Notes under the pieces: generated by a model
Seen by the model: the letters and a program-made list of their open reading frames with translations, nothing else
Told to the model about the DNA's origin: nothing
Databases searched by the model: none
Source of the DNA: Gentiana macrophylla
Taxonomy: Eukaryota > Streptophyta > Magnoliopsida > Gentianales > Gentianaceae
Assembly: GCA_026214975.1 (NCBI GenBank)
Contig: CM047808.1
Coordinates: 57,624,583-57,688,582, forward strand
Length of the DNA: 64,000 nt
Direction of reading: 5' to 3'
Made by a program: the position numbers and the translations under genes
Part shown: piece by piece, positions 12,661 through 23,867 of the stretch
Numbering within the stretch: the stretch's first letter is position 1
How the letters are laid out: every line of letters starts with the position of its first letter

Positions 12661-13925
12661 CTTATATGAGATTTTGAATCAAACTTGTAAAATCATGGGG
12701 GAATAGAAGATTGTGCAGTGTCAGATGTAGATGCATTAGATGAAGATGCACTAGATAGTACCTCAGTTTCATCAATTTCTTTGGCCACCAGACATAAGCA
12801 TACTTTTTCATCATCTGAGCTGGTGCATTCACTGGCATCTGCATCATTGTCAGATGACTCTACTACACTACTAGCCTCACTGTTGGTTTCAGCCTTTAGT
12901 GCCTTCGTGCTTTTCTTCTTGTCTGGAGAATGCTTCTTTTTGTCAGATGATTTTTATATTTTCTTTTCCCCATCTTTTTCTTTTACATATGGAAAATCAA
13001 TCTTGAAATGTCCCTTCTTTTTGCACTTGAAGCATCTGATTTCATCATCTTTCTTATTGGTGTCTTTACTGGATGAAGACTTGTGTTTTGATGATGAACT
13101 CCCCTTGTATTGCTTCTTCTTGAATCCGTCAAACTTTATTATCAACAAAGCAACTTGATCTTTTAGCTCCCGTGGCTCTTTGCTGGCTGAGTCAGATTCT
13201 TTACTCTGTTGGGGTGCAGCCAGTGCACTCGCCTTGTGTGGCTCTGCTGGTGCACCATCTCCACTCTTTAGCTCAAATTCACGAGGCTTCTATTGTGACA
13301 TCAATATGAGAGGGTCAGTTTTTGCAATATCTAATGTGCCTTTGAGTACAGATGCGATGATCTTTCATCTTTCTGGTTGGCTCCTCAAGATCTTCAAGAA
13401 AACTTCTTTTTGTGGATAAGTAGGTCCAAGTTGTTGTAATTCACTAATGATGTTTGAGAATCTATGTTCCATTTGATCAATGAATTCACCTGCCTTCATT
13501 TTGAAGTGTTCAAATTTCTGTTTTGCAAAAAATTATTTGTTATCTTTAATTGCCACTGATCCTTCATTGACAAGTGCCTATTTCTCCGACATTGTTGTTA
13601 TTTTGCAGTCTTTAATCCTCATGAACATATTATTGTCCATAGTTTTCATGATCATGTCTTTGGCAAAAAAAAAATCCAGATTTGCTCCCCTTCTGTCATC
13701 TTTAGTCCAATCTTTCTTTGTTTTCTCTATAGAAGTTCCTTGATTTGGGCCTGTGGTCTCCACAGTCATGATTTTGATAGGACCATAATTGATAACAACC
13801 AACATCTCTTCATGAGTTGCTACAAGATGAAACAACATCCTTATTTTATAATCCTCAAAATTATTAACAGTAAATACATGGACTTTAGACATAAAGTTTG
13901 AAGTTTCGAATATCAAATTTGTCAA
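12661..13925 (-). pseudogene. A3 minus-arm gag fragment with zinc knuckle
   Basis: Read on the minus strand, gag starts near 13925 with NFMSKVHVFTVNNFEDYKIR and continues through the UBN2-like domain (frame 13578-13925, ending MSEK after losses). After a break it reaches a Lys/Ser-rich linker and the zinc knuckle CFKCKKKGHFKIDFP in the frame 12954-13148. The knuckle should be CX2CX4HX4C, but the last Cys is Phe, as in A1. The fragment then runs into the acidic Ser/Asp tract near 12720. Frameshifts and stops separate these parts. The plus-strand Ser-rich frame at 12718-13158 is only the antisense of this region. Confidence 0.75.
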
Positions 13926-14024
13926 AAATACAAGTATATAAAATCCTTTGAAAATACTTTTGAAAATAGCGATCTCCTTGTTACAAGAAATCAGACCTGA
14001 ACAGGTGCTGATACAAAGAACATT

Positions 14025-14036
14025 GCTTTGATACCA
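14025..14036 (-). other. Primer binding site, A3 minus-arm
   Basis: The reverse complement reads TGGTATCAAAGC, the same variant as in the plus arm at 11861. The shared G-to-A change suggests both arms derive from one source element. Confidence 0.7.
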
Positions 14037-14038
14037 AT

Positions 14039-15424
14039 TGTTGGTCCAAGAGAGAGGTGTAAAATATAGTCACAGGGAGATGAATGACTATTGGGAGTTC
14101 AAAAAAATTTCTTGATGAAAAACTCTTGTGGAACGGAAACAAAACCCTTTTAAAAGTATTTTCAAAACAACTAAGCAATCACAAACAGATGTAATAAAGT
14201 ACTGAATGTAAATGCGGAAAGTAAAATGTTGTAAGTAAATAACACAAGGTTTATAGTGGTTCAAGGTGGTGTAATCCCTTAATCCACTCTTCTCATGTGT
14301 TGATTGTCAGAATTCACTATTGTTTTTCACCACTACAATAGTTATGATTGCCATTGGCTACACTGGCTTCACAATCTAAAAACCATAACTTCTTGGCTAC
14401 AAAAGCTTCAGTGGCTCAGTCTTCACACACTGCTCCTTGGGAACAAATCCTTCAGCGGCTATCACAGCAACACAACTCCTTCTCAGATCTCTCTGATTTA
14501 GTTGCTTGAGATGGGCGTGAATTTGATAAATCCACAAAATAGATCAAATTCAAACTTGGATATTTTTTTATGAAGATCTTGATAATTCTGAACTTGATTG
14601 GCTACATTTTATTTTTAGATCAAGTATGAAGACTTGTACTTTTGACAGAGTTTCAGCACTTTAGAATTCTTAAATTGATCGTTCTCTATTGTTGTCCGTC
14701 AATGCCTTCTATTTATAGCCGTAAATTCCTTGATTTTAATTTTCATCCATTGTCTATTCAATGCTCAGAATCATCCTTCATTTTGACTTGAGTTAATCCT
14801 CCAAGATTTTAGTGATACTGATGTTCTTCTAACATTCATCATAAAATCCGTCCTTGATTGATTCTATATTAATTTGATGGTCTTCCATATTTTCCACATT
14901 TTTTATTGAGTCTTAGCATCTTACTTGAGTTAGCTGCTTCTTTTTTACTTCACTGGTTCAGTGATTCCTTCACTTGACTGCTCCTTAGTTACTTCACTGG
15001 TCAAGTGACTGCTTTACTCGGCTGCTTGATCTTTTACTCTATTTTTGCATTGTTTAATAGCTGATAGTCATTACTTCACTGATCCTTAGTTTTGTGTGAG
15101 ATCAATGTACACCATATTATAGAAAATTGAGTTTCATTACTTGTAACAATATTTAGACTTACACAAGGTCATCACAGACTTCCTTGGTTGTAAGTCAGTC
15201 CGTAGGTTTTCACTTCACTATGCTAGTGCCTTGACTATTCTTCCTTGAGTTGGTCTTCTGCCTTTACATAGCCGGCCTACCAGTCTAGTACAGTGCTTGT
15301 CATACTAAACTTATAGAACATGTCAGACTTCAAAATATATCCTATACAAACATTTCTAACTTGTTTAAACATATTTTTGGCTTGCTATAACAGATAGTAA
15401 AGCTATTATCAAAACAATAAAATA
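14039..15424 (-). repeat. A3 minus-arm LTR
   Basis: This is a family A LTR in reverse: 'tgttggtccaagagag' at 14039 is the LTR end, and '..gcttgctataacag..atcaaaacaataaaat' near 15424 is its beginning. The outermost ten or so bases (complement of TGTTAGGAAC) are missing or replaced by 'attgagggag', so the true element edge has been lost. It contains the tRNA-like-free, AT-rich body seen in A1, and it is full length apart from that edge. Confidence 0.75.
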
Positions 15425-16744
15425 TTGAGGGAGTTTTTGATTTTGAGATCATATCTTAGCATGTGTAGACAATAGTTCAATTCGGTATAAATCATTTGTT
15501 AAATCATCTTTTGTGTTTCACTCACATTATAATATTGATGTATCGCATATATTACCATATGTTATTTCTAGATAAGTTGTGATTTTCAAACGATAATTTT
15601 TTTATTCATGAAAATTGTGAAAAGGGGAAACAAGTCGAGCCAAACTTCCACATTGAACAAATGGTTTTAGCCTAAAAAACTATTTCAATTTGGTTTAAAA
15701 TTTTAAAAACTGTATAAAACAGTTTAGTTTATAAATAACTAAAAAGGTCAAGCCAAACTATGTTCACATGTCCATAACACTTTAAATGTTCGGTTTGACT
15801 TTGCATTCATGGGAAGATCTACATTGGTGGGAGGGGGAGCGGGAGGGGCAGTCGCCCCCTCGGGAGTGGAAACACCACTAATGTAAAAGTTATGTATTTT
15901 TTTCCCACCATTAAAATTTATTTCCGCCATTATCATCTATAATAATCGGTTAAATAGAAATATCGTTCTTATCAAGTAAAAAAAAATACATAGTCATTAC
16001 AAAGCTGATACATCTAAACATATATTAATAAAATTTTGTTTATAAGAAATAAAAATATTAACGTGTGAAATGTTTTTTTTCAGTCAAAACATTGTTTTTA
16101 ATGTGTTAAAAATTATTTATGTAACTCGAATAGTTAACGTGTCGGATAATGCGATATATAGTCGTGTTTTTCTCCGATATATATTGCAAAACATATTGTT
16201 GTGTTTATATATTGCAGTTCTTCTCCTCAAATCCAATGAGGTAGAAAAAAGATCTTTTTTTTCACCATCGCGATTCAACCGATATACCACACAACCTTTG
16301 CACCACACCAAAACGACCTTCTGAAAGTCGATTTTGAGTCAAGAATCGAATGTTCGAAAGTCCATTTTGATAAACGACTTTGAGAAAGTCGATTCTTGAC
16401 TCAAGAATATACTTCTGAAGGTTTACAATGTATTTTTGACATGGTGCACCGGTAGAATCGGTGGGATGCAAATAATAACCCAAAAAACCCACAAGTACAC
16501 ATTTTTCTACTTACGAAAAAATTGTAGTATTATCGCCTCCGAACCCAGGATCGTTCGATTTCCACTATTTGCACGTTGTTTCGAAAACGCATTAAAACAT
16601 TTAGTTTTTTAATGCATCAAGGTGTCCCAGGTTAAAACCTCACTTGAGGCAAAAAAAAAAATAAAAAAAACGTGTGTGCGTTTTTTAAGTTTATCTTCGG
16701 TAAAAAATAAAGAAGTAATAGCTTGCATAAATTATAGACACTAC
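15425..16744. other. Unassigned DNA, no gene seen
   Basis: AT-rich DNA without a convincing gene on either strand. A G/C-rich palindromic patch with GGGGC..GCCCC sits at about 15830-15863. A stem-forming pair around 'ttgagtcaagaatcg' (about 16334) and 'cgattcttgactcaa' (about 16391) lies in the right part. Both resemble eroded transposon ends, but I cannot assign them. Confidence 0.5.
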
Positions 16745-17072
16745 GGTTGTGTTTGTTTTGGGTTGGAGTTTTTTTGGGAGTTTTTTTTGGAGTTTTTTTT
16801 TATAAAGTGATTGAAGTAATGATTAGAAAGTTGAATGGGTAAAATAAAGTAGAATAATGATTGGTGTAGATTATGAAATGATTGGTGAAATAAAGTAGAA
16901 TAATGAATAAAATAATGGTAAAAAATGTAATAAAGTTGATAAAGTGAAATGATGAGAGATGATTTAATATTTTTTATTTGTAGTTGAAGATTTGATTGGT
17001 GAGAGAATTGTAAGAAATGATTGGTGATGTGATGTAAAAACGCCTAAAAACTCCACCAAAACAAACGGAGCC
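16745..17072. mobile_element. MITE-like element, 328 bp
   Basis: The ends are inverted repeats: GGTTGTGTTTGTTTTGGG.. on the left and the complement of GGCTCCGTTTGTTTTGGTG on the right. The flanks carry TAC on both sides (16742-16744 and 17073-17075). The interior is AT-rich and repetitive ('gattggtgaaataaagtagaataatg') with no ORF. A 3-bp duplication and GGC/GTTTG-type ends are typical of Tourist/PIF-Harbinger MITEs, although those usually duplicate TWA. A hAT-derived MITE is the alternative. Confidence 0.65.
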
Positions 17073-17395
17073 TACATTATTTTGTCAAACGACCAGTATT
17101 CATATCAATCATATGATCAAATCTAAAAACTTCATCCAATTGTTTCCTTTTACGCTATCCTACATTATTTTATCAAACAAACAGTATTCATATGATCGAA
17201 TCTACAAACTTCATCCAATCGTTTCCTTTCACGCGATCCTACATTATTTTATCAAACGAACAATATTCAAATGATCGAATCTACAAACTTCATCCAATCG
17301 TTTCCTTTCACGCCATCCCACTTGTAGGAATGTAGAAATTCTATAACGCCCCATCTACAAACTTCATCCGATCGTTTCATTTCACGCAATCCCCT
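17071..17395. repeat. 79-bp tandem repeat, about four units
   Basis: Units start with 'cctacattatttt' at 17071, 17159 and 17238, with a degraded unit from 17317. Spacing is 88, 79 and 79 bp; the first unit has about nine extra bases ('caatcatat'). Each ends with 'cttcatccaatcgtttcctttcacg'-like sequence. No coding potential is apparent. The MITE's right-hand TAC duplication lies inside the first unit. Confidence 0.8.
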
Positions 17396-17448
17396 TTCGC
17401 AATGCATCATTATTGTAGGGAAATTCTGAAACGCACATAAACTCCCCT

Positions 17449-17630
17449 GGTCTGATAGCGTTAAGTGAGCCATAAATGATCCAGTTAATTGCTTAGGCCG
17501 TCGTCTTCGCATGGTATATGGTGTGAGACATAAATTTCATACCAACTCGGGTTAGCTCTTTAGATCAAGCAAGAATTACGGTCTAAATATTTATACGGAT
17601 CCTTTATAACTCACTTAGCGTTACCAGACC
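17449..17630. mobile_element. Small inverted-repeat element, about 182 bp
   Basis: About 34 bp at 17449-17482 (GGTCTGATAGCGTTAAGTGA..) is repeated inverted at 17597-17630 (..TCACTTAGCGTTACCAGACC) with a few mismatches. The intervening roughly 115 bp has no ORF. No clear target duplication is visible, so the superfamily is not assigned. Confidence 0.5.
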
Positions 17631-17946
17631 CATAAGGTTTGTGTTGGACGTAGCGACCGAAAGACAATTTCTGTGATTGTTTTTATAATTAATAAATGAT
17701 AGATTTATTCTCATGTTACTATTTGCTATGTTCTTAAAAGTAATACACTACTGAAAACCCTAAGTTGTATCATGTGTAGCCATATAACTTAGTGTGTGTC
17801 ACACGCGAGGATTAAGTTTATGGTGATACACTTAAACTATTTGTCCGTGGTGAAATTAATCAAAGTATGGGGTCTATTGATTAAACCACCACTAATGCGC
17901 CCAGAACACTTTATGGTGTGACCATCTTATCCGGACCGTCGATATT

Positions 17947-19721
17947 TGATAAGTTCCTAAAAATTCGAATAATTCTAGATGTTTTGGACCCAATTTTGTG
18001 TCGTATGTTGTTATTTTGCGATGTTTTTATCCTTTTTGGGCTAGATTACTGTGCATGTTTGAATTATTGCAGCATTGTTCAAGATTAGAAGAAAAAGACC
18101 CAAAAACAGAGCTAAAATGGAAGAACTCAAAAACCAGCCTCTTTCAAACCCAGGGTGTGACAGCTTTCGAAATCGATCTTGTGTGAAATGTTCTGATTGG
18201 TGGAAACTTTCCCAACGTGATTTCTAGCATAATGGCGTGATTTTCAATGCAAAAAAGGAGCCCACACACTAGAAGAGTCCAAGATTGATAGATATTTGAT
18301 TTTAGAGATTTTCTTGATTAAATTAATTATGGAAACTTATTTTTATGATGTAATTATCCTATTTTTAATCCCCTAAGGCTGCAAAATCAGGATAGACGCC
18401 ATATTCAGAACTTGAGGCGTGAAACATTATTCCCATCACCATCTACTTTTTTCTCTCAACTTTTCAAGAACAAGATTTATTGCTTAGGGTTCAAGAACGA
18501 AGAACGATCGTGAATTTCTTAGTTTTATGATATTTGTGAGACAATTCTATTTCCTTTCTCTTAATTTTCTTCCTTTTAATTTTATTTTTACGTTTCACAA
18601 TGCCTAAATCCATGATTTTTGTGATGTCTTTGATTATGCGCGAGTAGATTTAATTTTCAAGGATTAGGAGAGCCCGTTAAATGAATATATGAGTTAAAGA
18701 TTCGATCTTTCCTATAATAATTTAAATATTATGAGTTAAAGATTCGATCTTTCAATTAACTTTCGCTCTCATGAATTTTCTTGATTAAAATTAGGGTTCT
18801 AACCTATCAATTAAATTTCACCTTTCAGTCCATCACCTAATTGATAATAAATTCTTCATATAAACCAATGGAAATTCATCTTTCGATCCATAAATTCATA
18901 CGAAATAGCACAACAAAATCAATACAAAAGCATATCGATTCATAATAATAGGAAAGATCGAATCTTTAACTCATATATTCATTTACCGGGCTCTCCTAAT
19001 CCTAGAAAATTAAATCTACTAGCGCATAATTAAAGAGATCACAAAAATCATGGATTTAGGCATTGTGAAACGTAAAAATAAAATTAAAAGGAGGAAAATT
19101 AAGAGAAAGGAAATAGAATTGTCTCACAAATATCATAAAACCAAGAAATTCACGATCATTCTTCGTTCTTGAACCCTAAGCCATAAATATTGTTCTTGAA
19201 AAGTTGAGAGAAAAAAGTAGATGGTGATGGGAATAATGTTTCACGCCTCAAGTTCTGAATATGGCGTCTATCCTGCTTTTGCAGCCTTAGGGGATTAAAA
19301 ATAGGATAATTACATCATAAAAATAAGTTTCCATAATTAATTTAATCAAGAAAATCTCTAAAATCAAATATCTATCAATCTTGGACTCTTCTAGTGTGTG
19401 GGCTCGTCTTTTGCATTGAAAATCACGCCATTATGCTAGAAATCACATTGGGAAAGTTTCCACCAATCAGAACATTTCGTTGGCCAGGATCAGATTTCTG
19501 GAAACTGTCACACCCTGGGTTTGACAGAGGCTGGTTTTTGAGTTCTTCCATTTTAGCTCTGTTTTTGGGCCTTTTTCTTCAAATCTCAAACAATGCTACA
19601 ATAATTCAAACATGTGCAGTAATCTAACCCAAAAAGGATAAAAACATCGCGAAATAACAACATACGACACCAAATTGAGTCCAACACATCTAGAATTATT
19701 TGACTTTTTAGGAACTTATCA
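17947..19721. mobile_element. Foldback element with arms of about 770 bp
   Basis: Positions 17947 to about 18713 are repeated in reverse complement at about 18947 to 19721, nearly base for base by eye, around a spacer of about 233 bp. The ends are TGATAAGTTCC.. and ..GGAACTTATCA. Flanks read ATATT on both sides (17942-17946 and 19722-19726). The empty site 'gtcgatattggtt' is present in the L2 LTR near 10162, and a close form is in the L3 3' LTR near 47412. The boundary is ambiguous by one base, which would instead give a 3-bp TAT duplication. There is no transposase; the short frames within the arms mirror one another and look like chance. A 21-bp motif ('gagttaaagattcgatcttt') is repeated at the arm/spacer border. 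Confidence 0.88.
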
Positions 19722-20769
19722 ATATTGGTTATCTAAGTTGTGCATTTATATTTGATGTAGTCATATAGGACTGTACCGATTTAATCTGAGTTTTTCATAT
19801 AATTCCGTGATTGAGAAATCCTATTAAATCACAAGATGATCATATATGGATTAACCTTAATCCTGAAGTGTTTGCAGACGCCTTCTTGTTTCAAGATAGG
19901 GTTTGATGTGTTCGTTAAGGATTGCTAGAGGCGCGGTCCGAATCACATTCACGTTGGTACTATGTTGGGATGATTGAGGAGTGTGTGTCTCACAGATATG
20001 AAATCCATTCCTTCCTGTGGGACGTAGAAAGACAATCCCCTTATTTGTTAATCTTAGAAACTAATCGATCAGACGAGTTCATATTGGTTATGAACTAATT
20101 GCTCACTAGTGGGTTAATGGTAAATAAGGATAAGATGTAGTGAAGAAGGTTTACGGAAATATTCCCGCTTCGTTACGGATAGTCTATGAAGGGTTAGTCT
20201 GTATGTAATGATTATATCAATGGACACTTATTGACTCGACATCTTGAGAATAAGTTATATCTATAATCGATAGAGTTCAGTTTCGGATTTATGGTTGCGT
20301 AATTCCGGGATTAATAAGTTGAGTAGAAATGTTATGTTCGATGAATATTTTATTCAATTTATCGGAGCTACTGGTTATAGGTCCATGGTCCCCGGGTTGG
20401 CTTCTAACACGCGAGTGAATTCTCGTATTTTGGAACCTCGAGAATAAATTAAATAGTTGGTCTATTTAATGAATATGTGAATATCATTTATTCGGTAAAT
20501 AATATATATGTAATATTGAAAAGACATTTTCTATTATCTCAATTGGCATTAAAAATGGCGCCACTTTTTTTTATTTTGGGAAAAAAAATTTCTCCTAATT
20601 AATTATAATGTGGATAATATAACTATTTATGTGTTAAATAATTATGAATAGGACATTTGTTTTCTTATTGGATAAATAGGAAATTTGTTTTCCTAAGTTT
20701 ATTTTTCCTTAACGGAAAAGATAAATATGTGTGTATAAGATAAACTCTCAAACTATTTGGTTATTATCG

Positions 20770-20778
20770 TATATAAAG
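20770..20778 (+). promoter_or_regulatory. TATA box of L3 5' LTR
   Basis: TATATAAAG precedes 'agagtttctccc'. The box and adjacent bases are absent from the 3' LTR, where 'ttattatcg' runs straight into 'agtttctccc' near 48447. Confidence 0.65.
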
Positions 20779-21195
20779 AGAGTTTCTCCCAACACAAAAT
20801 TGTTGAATCCAACGCCATTTAAAAAAAAAAAGGGGACGCCTCTTTTTTTTTAAAAAATTGAGAAATTTTGTTATCTTGTGTTAGCCATTTGGAGAAGAAA
20901 AACTAGGATTTTTCTTAACCATATTCGGGGAGGTTTTACTACGAGGATTGACGTCCACCAGTCGTCGCTTAGATATACAATCCAAAAGATCACGGCTTCC
21001 CTTATGTTGGGTAAATCTTCAACCTTCTTGTAGTTATATTAATTAATCATGTGAATTAAATCGTGGTAAAATCACATGCGAATTTAATTCGCAGCTTCCG
21101 TTGTGCATGATCGAGTGTCTTGATCGGTGCTGTGAATCAGATCTGACGATCCAATTATGGATCGGATCCGGATTCGGGTTTCTGTATATCAAACA

Positions 21196-21208
21196 TTGGT
21201 ATCGGAGC
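21196..21208 (+). other. Primer binding site of L3
   Basis: TTGGTATCGGAGC follows the LTR end at once. It matches the initiator tRNA-Met primer site of plant copia elements with one A-to-G change. Confidence 0.75.
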
Positions 21209-23867
21209 TAGGTTAAACCGATTTTGCGATCTTGATTGCATAATTAATTAATAAGGAGTGAAATTGAATAAAAATTGCATCTTTTATATATTTGTTATAT
21301 ATATGCGTGGTTGAATGTTCTTGGTTGACAAGATGGATTGAGGTTGGTACATGTTTACCGTTAGAACTATTGTAAACCAGTTTTTTTGGGTATAGGAAAT
21401 TATGTAATTTATTGGTTGTAATTTCATTTCTTAGAATTTTTTTTTCGGCACTGTTGCATTTAAATTTTTTCGAAGAATATCATCACAACTTAATCGGTGG
21501 CACAATGGATCAGATGTGTTACGGCAACCGGTAGGTCAAGGGTTAGAATCACCTTTGACACTTTTTTAATCAATTTTTTCCAGAAATGGTCCAGATGCGT
21601 TACAGGAACCGGTAGATCAAGGGTTCAAATAACCCTTGATGCTTTTTTAATCAAATTTTTCCAGAAAAACCCTTGACGCTTTGGGTTGCAGCAGGCATCG
21701 AACCCGCGCTGCCCAGATAGAAGGATGACATACTTACCAACTCGGCTGGAGCTTCTTTGTTCAAAAATCGAGTCAGCTAAATAATATACAAAGCAGCGGC
21801 AGAACCAAATAGAAGATTAGTAAACCTATTAGATTGGGTTTGGTTTTTTATTAATTTTGTAGATTAGATACGGGGGTATGAACAGTCCACTTCAGTGGTT
21901 TAAATTTCGCATTTATTTTCTTATGTGATTATTTATGTGATATAACCATGTCATGCATCATATTCATGAATTCCACTCCTAGGATATGCATACATGTAGA
22001 AAATTAATTTCGGCATTAATTCGACATGTATGAACACCGTAATTAATTTAGTTAATTAATTAAATTAATTGAACAAACGGAATTTTATTTGGATATAAAA
22101 TTCACAAGATAAAAATAACAATTATTGGGTAAATTTGTTTTTGGGATCTAAAATTCTTTGAGAATTTTGATTATGTAGTGTCTACATAAATTAGAATTTT
22201 GATAATTAAAATTGGAAAATCATGAAAAATTGGACACCAACTAGACGGTAGTTGGAACCGAAATGTTGGTCGTTGCTTTTCTTGATTTATTATTTTTTTC
22301 GAATTATTGGAAAATTCTATAATCCTAAAACTTTTTTCATGACTAATTAGGATCATAAAATTCTTTGGTGAATTTTAATTGTGTAGTGTCTACACAAGAG
22401 ATTTTCTAATTAATCGATAAATTGAAAATCATGAATATAGTGTCACTAGTTAGACGATATTTGGAACCGATAAACTAGTGGGAGCCTTAAATTTCGTGAT
22501 TTTTTGTTTCCAAATTATTGAGAAATTCATAAGTCCTAATGTATTAGGATTATAAAATTCTTGGCGAATATTAATCGTGTAGTGTATACACAAAATTTAT
22601 AAATCCGAGAAAATGGAAAGTCGTGAATAAATGACACTAGTTAGACGGTATTTGAAACCGATGAACCAGTGGAAGGACTAACATTAAATATTCATGATTT
22701 ATTGTGTTTCGGATTATTAAGAAATTCTTAAAATCCTAATACGACTACCTATTTTTTAAAATAACGAGTGGGAGCGGGGAAGGTGACAACCGACCCCATG
22801 GCCTCTACTATTGACACAAGCACGTGAGAGAATGGTGATGCCTCGTGCCGCTTTGATTTCGGCCCCCTACGGATGGCCTTCACCGCTATCAAAATTCAAG
22901 GCTTGGTCTCCTAAAGGATAGGATTTTGAGTACTCGTCGGGTCGCTTACCTATCCTACGGTGGCATACTCAGGGCATACTTAAAAATCTGAAACAATAGG
23001 TCACACTCCCAAGGATATTTTTGGAATTATCTTGGCTGAAAAAGGAAGGTAATCAACATTTAAATAGGAGATGTTCGATTCTTAAATGGTTTAATTGTTG
23101 GGAGAGATTGTCTCAATTTAATCGTCACCTCTTTGACCTACCCTATGGCGGCACTGTAGGTGTGAGATTAAATCCTTGGAATGGCAGGATAAACTGCATG
23201 CATGACATCACGTTTATTATTCCTAAAAATCATTATTAGTTGTGGTGTATGATTTGATTTATATTTCTGTCACAATTTATTTTTTCCACTACATATCATC
23301 TCAAGGTATCTAAACTGCTAAACGCGATAAATTGACTGATGATGACTTCTTAAAAGTGGGAAAGTAACGAGAACATTGAACTTCTTAATCAAAAAATGCA
23401 AATAATTTTTGGTAGAGGATTCTCCTCTTGAGCCTTCAAACTTAAGTGACTATAATATCACTGTTGTCACTTGTGTTGAATGAGAGACAAAACAAAATTA
23501 GTTCAAAGACGATGAGAATGATTAGGTATCAATATCATTAGACATCCCACGGTTCACGAGTAGTGTCTACACAAATGAACTGCTAGTTCACGGCCATTTC
23601 CCTTAAAGAAAGCCAAGAATGGGAAAGTAAATGTCTACAAGTATAAGTCATCAAAACTAAATAGGTTAAATGCTAAACTGAAACATTAATGAAAGAAATC
23701 ATAGGATAAGGAAAGTGATTTTGGATCACTAACCTATGAATCCTTAGAGACTTTCTTGACCGGGAATATGACTCGGAAGCTGAAGTTCTTTTGTAAGAAC
23801 AAGGTAGTAGGGCATTCATGATTAAAGAGTAGACAATGGGCAGTTATTTCAGCTAAGATAGTGGCAT
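21209..23867 (+). mobile_element. L3 internal region, 5' half
   Basis: No protein domain is recognisable here. Two similar lines near 21500 and 21590 share 'ggatcagatgtgttac/gtccagatgcgttac..ccggtag..tcaagggtt'. From 21800 the region parallels L1 from 590. It includes a G-rich stretch near 22765 ('gagtgggagcggggaaggtgac') and 'ggcttggtctcc..aaaggatagga', both also present in L1 near 1307 and 1435. The half ends at the GGCAT copy of the A1 target duplication. Confidence 0.7.
22170..22740 (+). repeat. Tandem hairpin-bearing repeats in L3
   Basis: Several units carry the family L core 'tagacggtatttggaaccga'. The best folding unit has ACTAGTT at 22445-22451 and AACTAGT at 22473-22479. Others, near 22240 and 22640, have mutated arms. 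Unit spacing is looser than in L1 (about 180-200 bp), because a 'gtgtagtgtctacac'-like palindrome has been added between units. Confidence 0.6.

Larger units (their letters stand above)
17642..21195 (+). repeat. L3 5' LTR, split by a foldback element
   Basis: Starts TGTTGGACGTAGCGACCGAA and ends ..CTGTATATCAAACA, directly before a tRNA-Met primer site. Removing the 1775-bp foldback and its 5-bp duplication leaves about 1774 bp, in line with the 3' LTR. It has a TATATAAAG box at 20770-20778. The partner 3' LTR lacks the foldback, so the foldback came after L3 integrated. Confidence 0.88.

Noticed and set aside
12718..13158. 146-codon Ser-rich plus-strand frame
   Set aside because: It is the exact antisense of the A3 gag linker and zinc knuckle, which has family motifs on the minus strand.
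15830..15863. G-rich palindromic patch considered as a regulatory or quadruplex site
   Set aside because: Isolated and without context; equally consistent with an eroded transposon end.
17071..17395. Regular repeats considered as a CRISPR array
   Set aside because: Units are contiguous 79-bp repeats without unique spacers, in plant nuclear DNA with no cas genes.
17998..19627. Short open frames within the foldback arms
   Set aside because: They mirror each other across the inverted repeat, lack any recognisable domain and are under 80 codons.
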